Counted from the stretch's first letter, positions 35,244 to 44,560 are shown. The stretch: DNA of 64,000 bases from Luteibacter sp. UNCMF331Sha3.1 (GCF_900109915.1 NZ_FOBU01000002.1:1195170-1259169); one strand, 5' to 3'. The notes: generated from the letters alone by a model not told the origin. Program-made: numbers and translations.

Positions 35244-38141
35244 GTGATCAACCGCTGGCTCCTCTCCGTGGCCTTCAGCGCGACCCTGGCGATGACAGCC
35301 TCGGCAGCGGCCCAGTCTCATGTCACCCCGGTCTCGCTTTTCCAGATGCAGCACACCGTGGTGCAGCCCGGAGGCGCGCCGGTTGGCGCCATTCTGAGCC
35401 TCGTCCAGGACTCGGACGGCTTCCTCTGGTTGACGACCTTCAAGGGCCGGCTGCTGCGTTTCGACGGGGAATCCCTGAGCGAGCCGTTCGCCACGCAGCT
35501 CAAGCCGCACGAGAACCCGGTCACCATCCTGCTCGGTCCGAAGGGCGAGAGCCGGGACATGTGGATCGGCCATCGCCGGAATGGCATCACGCATATCGTC
35601 GACGGCGTCGCCACGCACTATGACGGGGGTGCCTTGCCGAAGGGGTCCGTGCAGGTCCTTCAGCGCGACAGGAACGGTCTGATCTGGGCCATGACGCCGT
35701 CCGGCGTCGCGCGGTTCGTCGACGGGCGGTGGCAGGCACTGCCCGCATCGTTCGGCCCGGCGCCACGGCACCTCACGTATTTCACGATCGACGCCGCGAC
35801 TGGCGATGTGTTCTACGAAGACACGGGTCAGGGCGTGATGGTGTCGCGGCAGGGTAGCCAGCGCTTCGTACCGGCGCAGCGCAGGGAGATGCTGCATGCG
35901 GATGCCGGCCTCCCGGCGAGCGTGCCGTGGACACTGCCGACGGACGGCGAAGCGGTCATGCGCGCGGTCTCGGACGGTTCGCTCTGGTACGCGCCTGAAA
36001 CCGGTCTCGATCGCTATCGCTGGTCGGGAACGCCTCATGGGGTCGCGCCCGACATCCGGGAACGCATGACCTTCGCGGACGGTCTGTCGAGCACGCAGGT
36101 CTACGCGATCCTCGAAGACCGGGAAGGCGATGTCTGGCTCGGCACGACGCGCGGCCTGGACCGTTTCCGGAAGACGCACGTGACGCCTCTCGTGTTTCCC
36201 GAGCCGGTCGAGTTCCCGGCCATGGCGGCATTGCCCGACGGCTCGGTCTGGATCACCACCATGACGCGCGCACCGGCCCGTTACGCGGACGGAAAGCTCG
36301 AGACCGTGGAGGCGGTGGGCGACGGCATCTCCGCCGTCACGGCACTCGCCGATGGATCGTTGTTGTTCGCCGGCCGGCGCGGCCTGCAACGTTGGCGAGC
36401 GGGAAAGCTGACCTCGCTTCCCGTGCCCGCTTCGTTCATGCCGGTCGGTGCGCGTTTCCGACAGGTGCTGGAAGACCGGGACCGGACGCTGTGGGTCGTG
36501 CTCGCGGGCTCTGGCCTCTATCACGTCGATGGCGATACGTGGACGGCGGTGGGTGCGCGCGAGGGACTTCCGTCGGATGTGCCGACCCTTCTGCGCCAGC
36601 TTCCCGATGGCGGCATCGGCGTGGCGTATCCGGATGCCGGTCTTTATGAGATACGGCACGGCACGGTGCGACGCCTGCTTGGGTCTGGCGCCGCGTTCGG
36701 CGCACCGACCGCCTGGCTGCCGGAAGCACAGGGCATGTGGATCGGCGGTAGCCGCGGTCTCGTCCACGCGGGACCGAAAGGGCTGAACACGCTGCATCGT
36801 CCCGATGGCGGCGCCTATCTGGCCGTGAGCGGACTCGTGCGCGACGACGACGGCGCGCTGTGGATCTTCCATCAGGACGGCATCGATTGGCTGACCGCAG
36901 CGGACGCGGAAAAGGCCGCCAGGGGGCAGCCTGCGACCGCTACGCGCCACATCGATCTGGTCGAGGGACTCGGCGAGAACGCGGCCGGTATCATTCCGGT
37001 GTCGTCGCTGCTGAAAGATGCCTCGGGCCGGCTGTGGGCGGCGGGCAATACGGGTGTCGGCTACCTCGACCCGCGCCATGTCGCGTTCAATGCCGTACGT
37101 CCGAAGGTTTTCGTCGACGCTCTGGCCACCGACAGGAAGGTCGGGCCGGCTGTCGATGGCGCGGTGGTGCCGGCGCTGACGCACGGCCTCCGTATCGACT
37201 ACACCGCGGCGATGTTGCGCTGGCCTGAGCGAGCGCGGTTCGAGTACCGACTCGTCGGTGTCGACGACGGATGGCAGCATGCCGGAAGCCGGCGCAGCGC
37301 GTACTACACCAATCTCTCCCCGGGTGACTACACGTTTCACGTGCGTGCCTTCAACGAAGACGGCGTGCAGAGCGCGAGCGATGCGGTATACCGTTTTCAC
37401 GTCGCGCCGATGTGGTACCAGACGTGGATGTTCGACGTCGGGCTCGTCGTCGTGTCGTTGCTTCTTGTCGCCGTGGCGTACGTGCTCCGCGTGCGCGTCG
37501 TGACGCAGCGCCTCCGCATCCGTACGGCCGAGCGCGAGCGTATCGCGCGCGACCTGCACGACACGCTGCTGCAGGGCTTCCAGGGCCTCGTCTTGCGTTT
37601 CCAGGTCATTCGCAAGCATGCCGGGAGCGACAAGGCGCGCGACATGATCGATCGCGCCCTGGCACGCGCGGACGAGGTGCTGGTGCAGGGGCGGGAGAAG
37701 GTGGCCGCCGTGCGCCGTGCCGACGCACACACCATCGACGACGGCGATCTCGTGCGGGCACTCGAAGCCGTCGGCGAGGAGCGCTCCGACCTGCACCCCG
37801 CCACCTACGCGGTCAGGCAGCAGGGCACGGCGCGCCCGCTTTCGGCGGCCGTCTACGACGATGTCGTCGCGATCGCCCGTGAGGCCGTGCTCAACGCGCT
37901 GCAGCATGCGTCCGCCTCGCGCGTCACCGCTGATGTCGTTTATAGCCGGGGCATGCTCGAATTGCGGGTCGCCGACAACGGCAGCGGATTCGACGTCGGT
38001 CTGGAGCGCGAGGGCCACTGGGGTATACGCGGCATGCGCGAGCGGGCTCGTCTGATCGGCGCGCAGCTCGACCTGCGATCCATGCCCGGCGAAGGCAGCG
38101 AGGTCGTCCTCCGCGTGAAGGCGTCGCGCGCGTACCGCTAG
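35244..38141 (+). CDS. exported-propeller sensor histidine kinase (Reg_prop, Y_Y_Y, HisKA_3)
   Basis: About 965 residues. A signal peptide (VINRWLLSVAFSATLAM, cut near ASAAAQ) is followed by a periplasmic two-component-regulator beta-propeller with repeated 'DSDGFLWLTT', 'DREGDVWLGTT' and 'DRTLWVV' blades (to about residue 640), a Y_Y_Y domain (RFEYRLVGVDDGW, SPGDYTFHVRA), one membrane helix at about 728-750 and a kinase of the HisKA_3 type (ERIARDLHDTLLQGFQGL, His about 770; then AREAVLNALQHA, DNGSGFD, WGIRGMRERA). Such kinases sense a periplasmic ligand and phosphorylate a NarL-type regulator. No regulator follows; the one at 41922 is the best candidate. The start is a GTG; a GTG nine codons earlier is possible. 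The stop overlaps the convergent AraC stop (CTAG). Confidence 0.9.
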   Translation: MINRWLLSVAFSATLAMTASAAAQSHVTPVSLFQMQHTVVQPGGAPVGAILSLVQDSDGFLWLTTFKGRLLRFDGESLSEPFATQLKPHENPVTILLGPKGESRDMWIGHRRNGITHIVDGVATHYDGGALPKGSVQVLQRDRNGLIWAMTPSGVARFVDGRWQALPASFGPAPRHLTYFTIDAATGDVFYEDTGQGVMVSRQGSQRFVPAQRREMLHADAGLPASVPWTLPTDGEAVMRAVSDGSLWYAPETGLDRYRWSGTPHGVAPDIRERMTFADGLSSTQVYAILEDREGDVWLGTTRGLDRFRKTHVTPLVFPEPVEFPAMAALPDGSVWITTMTRAPARYADGKLETVEAVGDGISAVTALADGSLLFAGRRGLQRWRAGKLTSLPVPASFMPVGARFRQVLEDRDRTLWVVLAGSGLYHVDGDTWTAVGAREGLPSDVPTLLRQLPDGGIGVAYPDAGLYEIRHGTVRRLLGSGAAFGAPTAWLPEAQGMWIGGSRGLVHAGPKGLNTLHRPDGGAYLAVSGLVRDDDGALWIFHQDGIDWLTAADAEKAARGQPATATRHIDLVEGLGENAAGIIPVSSLLKDASGRLWAAGNTGVGYLDPRHVAFNAVRPKVFVDALATDRKVGPAVDGAVVPALTHGLRIDYTAAMLRWPERARFEYRLVGVDDGWQHAGSRRSAYYTNLSPGDYTFHVRAFNEDGVQSASDAVYRFHVAPMWYQTWMFDVGLVVVSLLLVAVAYVLRVRVVTQRLRIRTAERERIARDLHDTLLQGFQGLVLRFQVIRKHAGSDKARDMIDRALARADEVLVQGREKVAAVRRADAHTIDDGDLVRALEAVGEERSDLHPATYAVRQQGTARPLSAAVYDDVVAIAREAVLNALQHASASRVTADVVYSRGMLELRVADNGSGFDVGLEREGHWGIRGMRERARLIGAQLDLRSMPGEGSEVVLRVKASRAYR

Positions 38142-38752
38142 CGCCGGGGCGGCACGTCGACCTCCACCAGCAGCGGCATGGCGGGCAGCGCCGGCGTGAA
38201 GTGCCCCTGCCTGCACCGGCTCGGCGTATCGCCGAAGAGTCGACGAAACACGTTGCTCATGTGGGACTGGTCACAGAAGCCACACATCAGGGCTACCTCG
38301 CACAGCGGCGTGTCGGTGTGGCGGATGAGGTCGATCGCACGCTCGACGCGCAGCCGCTTGATGTAGGCATGCGTAGGCACGCCGAACGTGGCCTTGAAAG
38401 CGCGGGAGAGATAGCTGGTACTCAGCCCGGCGACGCGGGCGATCTCGTTCAACGTCAGCGTTTTTTCGAGATGGGTGCGTATGAACGTGATGATCGCCGT
38501 TCGCGCGCGCGGCGGGAGCAGGGGCGGCGGCGTCCTGTTCCGGCGGATGGCATCGTGCACGCCGAGGATGGCCGCGGCGCGAAGGATGCGGCTTCTGACC
38601 AAGGCAGGATCGCGCCCGATGTCGTCGAGCGTTTCGAGCAGTAGCTGCCGAGCGCGTCGAAGGTCCGATGGCGTAGGGGGGACCGGCGTGAGCAGGTCGT
38701 CGTCGACACGGGCGTTCACGCTCGGCGCCGCCTCCATTCGGAAGGGGTGCAT
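38138..38752 (-). CDS. AraC-family regulator (short form)
   Basis: About 204 residues; the start is uncertain (ATG 38752 or 38737), neither with a strong ribosome site. The C-terminal half carries the double helix-turn-helix: KTLTLNEIARVAGLSTSYLSRAFKATFG and RVERAIDLIRHTDTPLCEVALMCGFCDQSHMSNVFRRLFG. The N-terminal part (LRRARQLLLETLDDIGRDPALV) is a short helical region with no recognisable sensor. It overlaps the end of the upstream AraC gene by 22 or 37 bases and shares its stop with the kinase within CTAG. It probably works with its upstream partner. Confidence 0.78.
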   Translation of the reverse strand: MHPFRMEAAPSVNARVDDDLLTPVPPTPSDLRRARQLLLETLDDIGRDPALVRSRILRAAAILGVHDAIRRNRTPPPLLPPRARTAIITFIRTHLEKTLTLNEIARVAGLSTSYLSRAFKATFGVPTHAYIKRLRVERAIDLIRHTDTPLCEVALMCGFCDQSHMSNVFRRLFGDTPSRCRQGHFTPALPAMPLLVEVDVPPRR

Positions 38753-39609
38753 CCGGCGAATCGCTTGAACGTGCGTGCGAAGTGCGATCCATCCGCGAAG
38801 CCGCAGGAGTCCGCGACCTCGTCGAGGGAGCGGTCGCTGCCATCGAGGAACTGCTGTGCGCGCCTGACGCGCATGTCGAGCTGCCACTGGTAGGGCGCCA
38901 TGCCCGTCGACAGTTTGAATGCGCGGCTGAAATGCGCGGCGGACAGTCCCGCGGTCGCAGCGAGTTCGGCGAGGTCCACCCGGTGCGGAAGCCGGTCGTG
39001 CATGAACTGCGTCACCCGCCGCAGCTGCCACGGGGCGAGTCCGCTCTTCGGTGCATCCACGGGTTTATCCGGGCGCATCAGGCACGCCACGAGGCTGGAC
39101 ACGAGGCCGTCACCATACAGCTGGACGGAAGGGTCGTCGTTGTCCACCACCTCGCTCAGAAGCTTCAGGATCGTCGCGATGCGCTCGTCGCCCATGCGGA
39201 TCCGGGGCGCGGCGAGCGCGCTCGCACGGAACACGTCGCCGAAGCGGCGCTCCAGTACCTCTACGTCGAACGCGACCGTCGCGTCCTTCATGTACACGAT
39301 GTGATCGCTGTGGCCCCACAGATCCATGCCGGCGGGTACCAGCGTCATGTGGCGCGGTTTGTACTCGACGGTGCAGGGATCGTCGGCGCGTAGCCGCGGC
39401 TCGGCGCGGCTGTTGCCAGACTCTTCCAGCAGGGCGGAAAGACGCGTCTCGTTTTCGTAGCAAAGGTGGTAGCTCACGCGGCCCGTGCTGCGCTGTTCGT
39501 GCACGTCCAGTCGCGCACCGTGCCAGTGGCGGCTTTTCATCTCCAGGGCGACGACGTTTTCCGGTAGCGGTAGCAGACGACCGATGCGGTTCTGAGCGGA
39601 ATGTTCCAT
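38716..39609 (-). CDS. AraC-family regulator (long form, sensor plus DNA-binding domain)
   Basis: A 297-residue regulator. The N-terminal domain (VSYHLCYENETRLSALLEE, YKPRHMTLVPAGMDLWGHSD, the 'pG-D-x-W-h' beta-barrel lid typical of AraC sensors) precedes the double helix-turn-helix (VDLAELAATAGLSAAHFSRAFKLSTGMAPYQWQ, split; and LDEVADSCGFADGSHFARTF). The ATG start has an AT-rich environment and no upstream gene. It is divergent from the SDR gene at 39780 with 170 bases between, so it probably regulates that gene and itself. It overlaps the short AraC gene downstream. Confidence 0.88.
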   Translation of the reverse strand: MEHSAQNRIGRLLPLPENVVALEMKSRHWHGARLDVHEQRSTGRVSYHLCYENETRLSALLEESGNSRAEPRLRADDPCTVEYKPRHMTLVPAGMDLWGHSDHIVYMKDATVAFDVEVLERRFGDVFRASALAAPRIRMGDERIATILKLLSEVVDNDDPSVQLYGDGLVSSLVACLMRPDKPVDAPKSGLAPWQLRRVTQFMHDRLPHRVDLAELAATAGLSAAHFSRAFKLSTGMAPYQWQLDMRVRRAQQFLDGSDRSLDEVADSCGFADGSHFARTFKRFAGCTPSEWRRRRA

Positions 39610-39779
39610 ATGTCTAGGGTAAGGATGCCGGCTCACGCGACATCCCCTTGCAGGGGGAGGTGCGCCCGCCGCGCACGCGTCGCGCTGTCGCGCGTTCGGT
39701 GCAAATCCGTGTGTCGCTTTCCTATCGCGCCATGTCGCCCGCGAGCGATGGTGCAAGCCCCACAGTGAGGAAGCATGCA

Positions 39780-40532
39780 ATGACTGGAAAACTCGACGGA
39801 AAGACGGCCGTGATCACCGGTGGCACCACCGGCATCGGACTCGCGACCGCGAAGCGTTTCGCGGCTGAGGGTGCGCGGGTGTTCATCACCGGCCGGCGCG
39901 AGGCCGAACTCGCGGCGGCGGTGTCCGCCATACCCGGTTCCAAGGGCATCCGCGGCGATTCGTCCAGCGAGGCGGACCTCGCGCGCGTATTCGCGGAAGT
40001 TCGCGCGATGGCGGGCAGGATCGACGTGCTCTTCGTGAACGCGGGCGGCGGCACCATGCTGCCATTGGGCGGGATCACCGAGGCGCATTACCGGGATACG
40101 TTCGACCGCAATGTGCTCGGCACCATCCTGACGGTGCAGGCGGCACTTCCGCTGCTGGTGGCGGGCTCGTCGGTGATCGTCACGGGCTCGATCGCGTCCA
40201 TCACGGGCACGGCGGCTTTCAGCGTCTACTCCGCGTCCAAGGCGGCCATTCGTGCGCTGGTCCGTAGCTGGGTGCTCGATACCAAGGACCTCGGCATTCG
40301 CATCAACGTGCTGAGCCCCGGGACGACGCGCACGCCTGGTCTTGTCGAGCTCGCCGGCGACGACCCGGTTCAGCAGCAGGGCCTGCTGGATTACCTCGCC
40401 AGCCTCGTGCCCATGGGCCGCGTGGCCGATCCGACGGAAATCGCCAATGCCGCGCTGTTCCTTGCGTCCGACGAGTCCAGCTTCGTCAATGGCGCGGAGC
40501 TCTTCGTGGATGGCGGTCAGGCGCAGGTATGA
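39780..40532 (+). CDS. short-chain dehydrogenase/reductase (SDR)
   Basis: A 250-residue classical SDR. The cofactor loop is TGGTTGIG; next are the D-x-N-like VNAGGGTM, the Ser in VTGSIAS, and YSASKAA (Tyr-x3-Lys). [15 protein letters not shown] and the closing [16 protein letters not shown] are standard. It should reduce or oxidise a carbonyl or alcohol with NADP or NAD. GAGGAAGC precedes the ATG. It is divergent from an AraC pair, the most likely regulators, and followed by a hairpin. The substrate is not known. Confidence 0.93.
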   Translation: MTGKLDGKTAVITGGTTGIGLATAKRFAAEGARVFITGRREAELAAAVSAIPGSKGIRGDSSSEADLARVFAEVRAMAGRIDVLFVNAGGGTMLPLGGITEAHYRDTFDRNVLGTILTVQAALPLLVAGSSVIVTGSIASITGTAAFSVYSASKAAIRALVRSWVLDTKDLGIRINVLSPGTTRTPGLVELAGDDPVQQQGLLDYLASLVPMGRVADPTEIANAALFLASDESSFVNGAELFVDGGQAQV

Positions 40533-40535
40533 ACG

Positions 40536-40563
40536 AAGGGGCCGGCATCGCTGCCGGCCCCTT
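40536..40563 (+). terminator. hairpin after the SDR gene
   Basis: AAGGGGCCGGC and GCCGGCCCCTT pair over a six-base loop, just after the SDR stop. The T-run is only two bases, so termination efficiency is uncertain, but the strong stem and its position fit a terminator. Confidence 0.7.
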
Positions 40564-40787
40564 ACCAGCCTCTGGCCGAACAGCGTGACCGAGGTGCGGT
40601 CGGCGTGGCCGTCGGAGGGGGTGACATGTGAGGCGTTGCCCGCGATGCCCAGGGGCGCGAGCGAGCGATCCGCGTCGCCGGTGGCCCCCGGCGATGGTGA
40701 CAAGCGCCGGGCGCATGGCATCTCACTCGCTTTCGGAGGTCGGGACGGTCGGTGAGAAGCCGCCGCCCCTGACGACAGGATCGTCTT

Positions 40788-41768
40788 TCAGGGCGCCACG
40801 CTGTTGAGAAAAACGGTGGTCGTCGCGATCTTTCCGTCGACGATGGTCAGGATGTCCTCACCGGCGATCTTTCCCGGCTGCGAGGCGGGCCCGAACGTCC
40901 ACGTCACGCGCACCGCGCTGTTCTGAATGGTCGCCGTACCCGTCTGGCGGAAGACGAAGCCCTTGTTCGCGGCCTGAAGCTTACCGACGAGCGTGTTGAG
41001 TTCCGCCTTGCCGGTGATCAGCCCCTCCGGGTCGTTGAACACCGTGTCGTCGGTGTAATAGCGATCGATGATCCTGGCGCGGCTTGCGGCGTCGGTATCG
41101 TTGAGCATCCCGACGTAGTTGCTGACCAGCGCGTCGACCGTCGCACGGTCGAGCGACGCGAGCGAAGGATGCGCGCGCCACAAATGGACGCCCGCCGCTT
41201 CGCCCGCCTGTCCTTTGGGGTAGCTCACCAGCTCCAACTTCGAGCCCCACGGCGTCAGGAAATAGACCCACGCGTTGCCGGCCGTGGCGCCCTGCGTCAT
41301 GCGGATGGGATCGGTGAGCACCCTGATCCCCTTGCTACGCAGCGCGGCGACCGCCTTGTCGATGTCGTCGGTGTAGAGCGCGACATGCGACGCACCGATG
41401 TCGTCGTAGTAAGGCTGTTCGCGCGAAGCATGCGGGGATTCGTACTGGAACAGCTCGATGTTCGCGCCGTCGCCCGCACGCAACATGCGGATCGCCTTGA
41501 CCTTCGTATCGTCGTGCATGTGAAAGGTTTTCCTGAAGGCGGCATCGACCGGAACGTCGCGCATGTCGGTGACCGGCTGAAAGCCGAACATCTCGGTGAA
41601 GAACCGGCTGGCCGCCGCGACATCAGGAACGTTGATGCCTACATGGTCGATGCCGACGACGTCGACGACCGGTGCGCTGGCGGGTTTCGCATCCAGGGCG
41701 AGGGCAGTGGCCGGCGCGAGCGGAAGCAGCGCGGCTGCGATGGCAACTAGCGGGAGGTTGATTTTCAT
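40788..41768 (-). CDS. exported VOC-SnoaL two-domain protein
   Basis: A 326-residue protein with a signal peptide (MKINLPLVAIAAALLPLAPA, cut near ALALDA). Residues about 45-190 are a VOC domain (VVGIDHVGINVPDVAAASRFF, SHVALYTDDIDKAVAAL, WVYFLTPWGSKLELVSYP) with the expected metal-ligand His and Glu positions. Residues about 205-325 look like a SnoaL/NTF2-like cone (VDALVSNYVGMLNDTDAASRARII, VFNDPEGLITGKAELNTLVG, VRVTWTFGP). A periplasmic fusion of these two small-ligand folds is unusual. It may bind or degrade an exported or incoming toxin. A 12-base motif TCATTGTTCCCG lies 85 bases upstream. Confidence 0.78.
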   Translation of the reverse strand: MKINLPLVAIAAALLPLAPATALALDAKPASAPVVDVVGIDHVGINVPDVAAASRFFTEMFGFQPVTDMRDVPVDAAFRKTFHMHDDTKVKAIRMLRAGDGANIELFQYESPHASREQPYYDDIGASHVALYTDDIDKAVAALRSKGIRVLTDPIRMTQGATAGNAWVYFLTPWGSKLELVSYPKGQAGEAAGVHLWRAHPSLASLDRATVDALVSNYVGMLNDTDAASRARIIDRYYTDDTVFNDPEGLITGKAELNTLVGKLQAANKGFVFRQTGTATIQNSAVRVTWTFGPASQPGKIAGEDILTIVDGKIATTTVFLNSVAP

Positions 41769-41921
41769 GATCGGGCTCGCAAGAAGGGAGGATCCCACGC
41801 GACGTCTCGCACCACGGGAGGGCGCGAGTCGGATCGCCGGGTTATCGATGCTTCATTGTTCCCGAATCATTCCTGTCGACAAGGAAGGTTTCTGCGCTTT
41901 CGGACTGATCGTGCGCTTTTC

Positions 41922-42542
41922 TCAGAGCTCGATGATGCCGCGCTTCAGGCCGATCGCCACCGCATGGGTCCGATCGTGCGCGCGCAGCTTCGCGAAGATG
42001 CTTTTCATGTGTGCCTTCACCGTTTCCTCGCCGATGCCGAGAGCCGTCGCGATGTCGCGGTTGACGGCACCGGTAGCCGCCCTGGCCAGCACTTCCGTCT
42101 CGCGTGCGGTGAGCTCGTCGCCCGAGACGTGGTTCGCGATCTCGTGGGCGATCTCGGGCGGAATGCGGCGCTTGCCCTCCATGATGTGAGCGATGGTGGC
42201 GAGCATGTCGAGGCGCACTTCGCTCTTGAGCAGGTAGCCCTGGGCACCGGCCCGGATCGCGCGTATCGCCTGCATGTCCCCACGGTATGTCGTCAGCACC
42301 AGGATGCGCGCCTCCGGATCGATGCGGCGGATGGCTTCGATCGCCGCGATGCCGCCCATGCCGGGCATCTGCAGATCCATCAGCGTGAGGTCGGGTCGCA
42401 CTTCCCGAAAGCGTGCCACCGCTTCCTCGCCGGTCGCCGCTTCGCCAACGACCTCGAAGCCGGGCTCGTCGTCCAGCACGGCGGCGATGCCCTCGCGCAA
42501 CAGCTGGTGATCGTCGACGGTCATGACGCGGATGATGGGCAT
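41922..42542 (-). CDS. NarL/LuxR response regulator
   Basis: A 206-residue regulator with an intact receiver (IRVMTVDDHQLLREG; phosphoacceptor Asp in LTLMDLQMPG; TTYR; GAQGYLLKSE) and a LuxR helix-turn-helix (LTARETEVLARAATGAVNRDIATALGIGEETVKAHMKSIFAKL). It is the only fully canonical NarL-type receiver in the window. No kinase adjoins it; the HisKA_3 kinase at 35244, separated by about 4 kb, is the likely partner. It is 50 bases downstream of the M13 peptidase gene on the same strand and may be co-transcribed with it. Confidence 0.92.
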   Translation of the reverse strand: MPIIRVMTVDDHQLLREGIAAVLDDEPGFEVVGEAATGEEAVARFREVRPDLTLMDLQMPGMGGIAAIEAIRRIDPEARILVLTTYRGDMQAIRAIRAGAQGYLLKSEVRLDMLATIAHIMEGKRRIPPEIAHEIANHVSGDELTARETEVLARAATGAVNRDIATALGIGEETVKAHMKSIFAKLRAHDRTHAVAIGLKRGIIEL

Positions 42543-42592
42543 GCGGCGGTCTCGCGTTGGCTCCGCCCTAGTATCGCCGCGGGGGCGACGCG

Positions 42593-44560
42593 CTACCAGA
42601 TGCGGACACGTGCCTCCGGCGCGAGATACAGGGCGTCGCCGGGTTTCACGCCGAACGCGTCGTACCACGCGTCGACGTTCCGCACCTCGAAGGCCCGCTG
42701 GTGACCGGGCGCATGCACGTTGAGCAGCTGCGCGCGGAGTCGCGCGTCGTTGTACCGGGCCCTCTGCTCCATGGCATAGGCGATGAAGAAGCGTTGTTCG
42801 CCCGTAAGCTCGTCGACGACGGGCAGGTCATGCCCGGCTCCGGTGGCGAGAAACGCATCATGCGCGATGACGAGGCCACCAAGATCGGCGGCGTTCTCTC
42901 CCAGGGTGAGCTTGCCGTCGATCGTCAGCCCGGGTGCCGCTTCGTAGTCGTCGTACTGCCGCCTGAGCGCGTCCGTGCGCGCGACGAATGCGGTGCGCAC
43001 CGCGGCGGGCCACCAGGGGCGCCTCAGGCCGTTCTCGTCGAAGGTGCTGCCACCCGGATCGAATTGGTGGGTCAGCTCGTGGCCGATGGTCGCACCGATC
43101 CGGCCGTAGATGTCGGCGGCGTCGTATGCGGGGTCGAAGATCGGCGGCTGGAGATAGGCCGCGGGAAAGAACAGCACGAGGCGGCCATTGTCCGCGCAGG
43201 CGTTGACGGTCGAGGGGTAGAGGCACGTCCACTCGCGGCGATCGACAGGGCGATCGAGTTGCGCGAGCTTCGTTGTCCAGGCCCACTCGTGTCCGCGGAC
43301 CACGTTGCCGAACACGTCGCGGGCATCGAACGAGAGGCCCTCGTAGCGGTGCCACGCCTGCGGATAGCCGACTTCGATGGCCACGTTCTTCAACTTCACG
43401 AGCGCGCGCTGGCGTGTCGCTTCGTCCATCCATGCTTCGGATGCAAGGCGCCGGCTGAACGCCTGCTTGATCCGCACGACCAGATCCTCGACCTGGGCCT
43501 TGCTCTGCGGAGGAAAGTAACGCGCCGCGTATACGGCCTCGATGTCGTCGGGAATGAACTCGTGAACGAGGCCGATGGCACGCTCCGCCCGCGATTTCTG
43601 GGCGACCGTGCCGCGCAGCACGCCTTCGTCGAACGCGAACGCCGCGTCGGCTACCGGCGACGGAAGGTACGGTGCGTAAGTGTCCAGGAAGCGCACCACG
43701 AGATAGGCGCGAAGCGTCTCGACAGGGGTCTCGACGAAGGCCTTCATGGCGGCGGTGAAGACGTCGGGGTCGTCGATACGCATGGCTCGCCCCGGTGGCC
43801 AGCCCAGTGTCCCGATCACGCGCGCCCATGGCATGCCGGGCATTCTCCGTTCGAGGTCACGCACCGACACCTGATCGAACACACCGCCATCGGCTTCGGA
43901 GGGCCGGGGCGTGGCGAGGCGCGTCTCGAACGCCAGGACCGACGCCGCGAGGCGGTCCGCGTCGCTCACGCCTGCAAAGGACAACAGCTGACGCACGTAA
44001 GCCCGGTACGCCCGGGCGATGGCGGGGCCACCGGCCGCACCGGGCAGGTAGCGACCGCGATCGCGCATCCCGAGTCCGCCGCCCGACCAGTGAAGCGCCC
44101 GGTGTCCTGGGTGGCGATCGTCGTCGTCGGGACCGCCGTCGAACAGCGTGTCGACACCCATGCGCGTCAGGCGCGCCATCGCCACGGCGGCTTCGTCACG
44201 GGTGACGATGCGCCCGATCGCGGCGAGGGTCGGGGCCGCGGGCGTCATGCCGCGTGCCTCGATCGCCCTCTCGTCCATGAAGCTTCGGTACAAGGCCCCC
44301 GCGCGCGACGTCGGGTCCGCCGCGGCGTCGCGAAGGATCTCGAGCAGGTGTCCGACCGACGTGGCACGCGCCGCGGCGTTGCCGTAAGTCACGCCGGCGT
44401 CGGGAGATACGGTTGTGCGCCGCTCCCAGGTGCCGTTGGCATAGAGATAGAAATCGTCGCCCGGTCGGATGGACCGGTCCATGCCGGTGTTATCGAACGA
44501 CGATGCGGACGCCGCGGTGACGACGGTCAGCGCGAGAGCGGAGAGAAACCTTAAGATCAC
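42593..44560 (-). CDS. exported M13-family (neprilysin-like) zinc metallopeptidase
   Basis: About 655 residues. The start is a GTG that gives a signal peptide (VILRFLSALALTVVTAASA). DRSIRPGDDFYLYANGTW is the family's opening. The zinc site is GATIGHELTHQFD (HExxH at about residue 490), with the third ligand in LTLGENAADLGG, and the C-terminus ends VRIW as neprilysin-like enzymes end in C/V-R-x-W. It should cleave peptides on the amino side of hydrophobic residues in the periplasm or outside. It is slightly short of the usual 680-700. It lies between the GH95 gene and a response-regulator gene. Confidence 0.9.
   Translation of the reverse strand: MILRFLSALALTVVTAASASSFDNTGMDRSIRPGDDFYLYANGTWERRTTVSPDAGVTYGNAAARATSVGHLLEILRDAAADPTSRAGALYRSFMDERAIEARGMTPAAPTLAAIGRIVTRDEAAVAMARLTRMGVDTLFDGGPDDDDRHPGHRALHWSGGGLGMRDRGRYLPGAAGGPAIARAYRAYVRQLLSFAGVSDADRLAASVLAFETRLATPRPSEADGGVFDQVSVRDLERRMPGMPWARVIGTLGWPPGRAMRIDDPDVFTAAMKAFVETPVETLRAYLVVRFLDTYAPYLPSPVADAAFAFDEGVLRGTVAQKSRAERAIGLVHEFIPDDIEAVYAARYFPPQSKAQVEDLVVRIKQAFSRRLASEAWMDEATRQRALVKLKNVAIEVGYPQAWHRYEGLSFDARDVFGNVVRGHEWAWTTKLAQLDRPVDRREWTCLYPSTVNACADNGRLVLFFPAAYLQPPIFDPAYDAADIYGRIGATIGHELTHQFDPGGSTFDENGLRRPWWPAAVRTAFVARTDALRRQYDDYEAAPGLTIDGKLTLGENAADLGGLVIAHDAFLATGAGHDLPVVDELTGEQRFFIAYAMEQRARYNDARLRAQLLNVHAPGHQRAFEVRNVDAWYDAFGVKPGDALYLAPEARVRIW

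Noticed and set aside
35160-38216. A 1018-codon minus-strand open frame opposite the sensor kinase.
   Set aside because: Antisense shadow; the plus strand has clear propeller, HisKA_3 and HATPase domains.
39644-39656. CCCCT-TGC-AGGGG inverted repeat between the AraC and SDR genes.
   Set aside because: Too short and GC-rich to call an operator without further support; AraC sites are normally direct repeats.
39700-39779. GGTGCAAATCC and CACAGTGAGGAAGC upstream of the SDR gene, which recall parts of a cobalamin riboswitch.
   Set aside because: The conserved core (CCCGCCACTG) is missing and the order and spacing do not fit; the gene has no B12 link.
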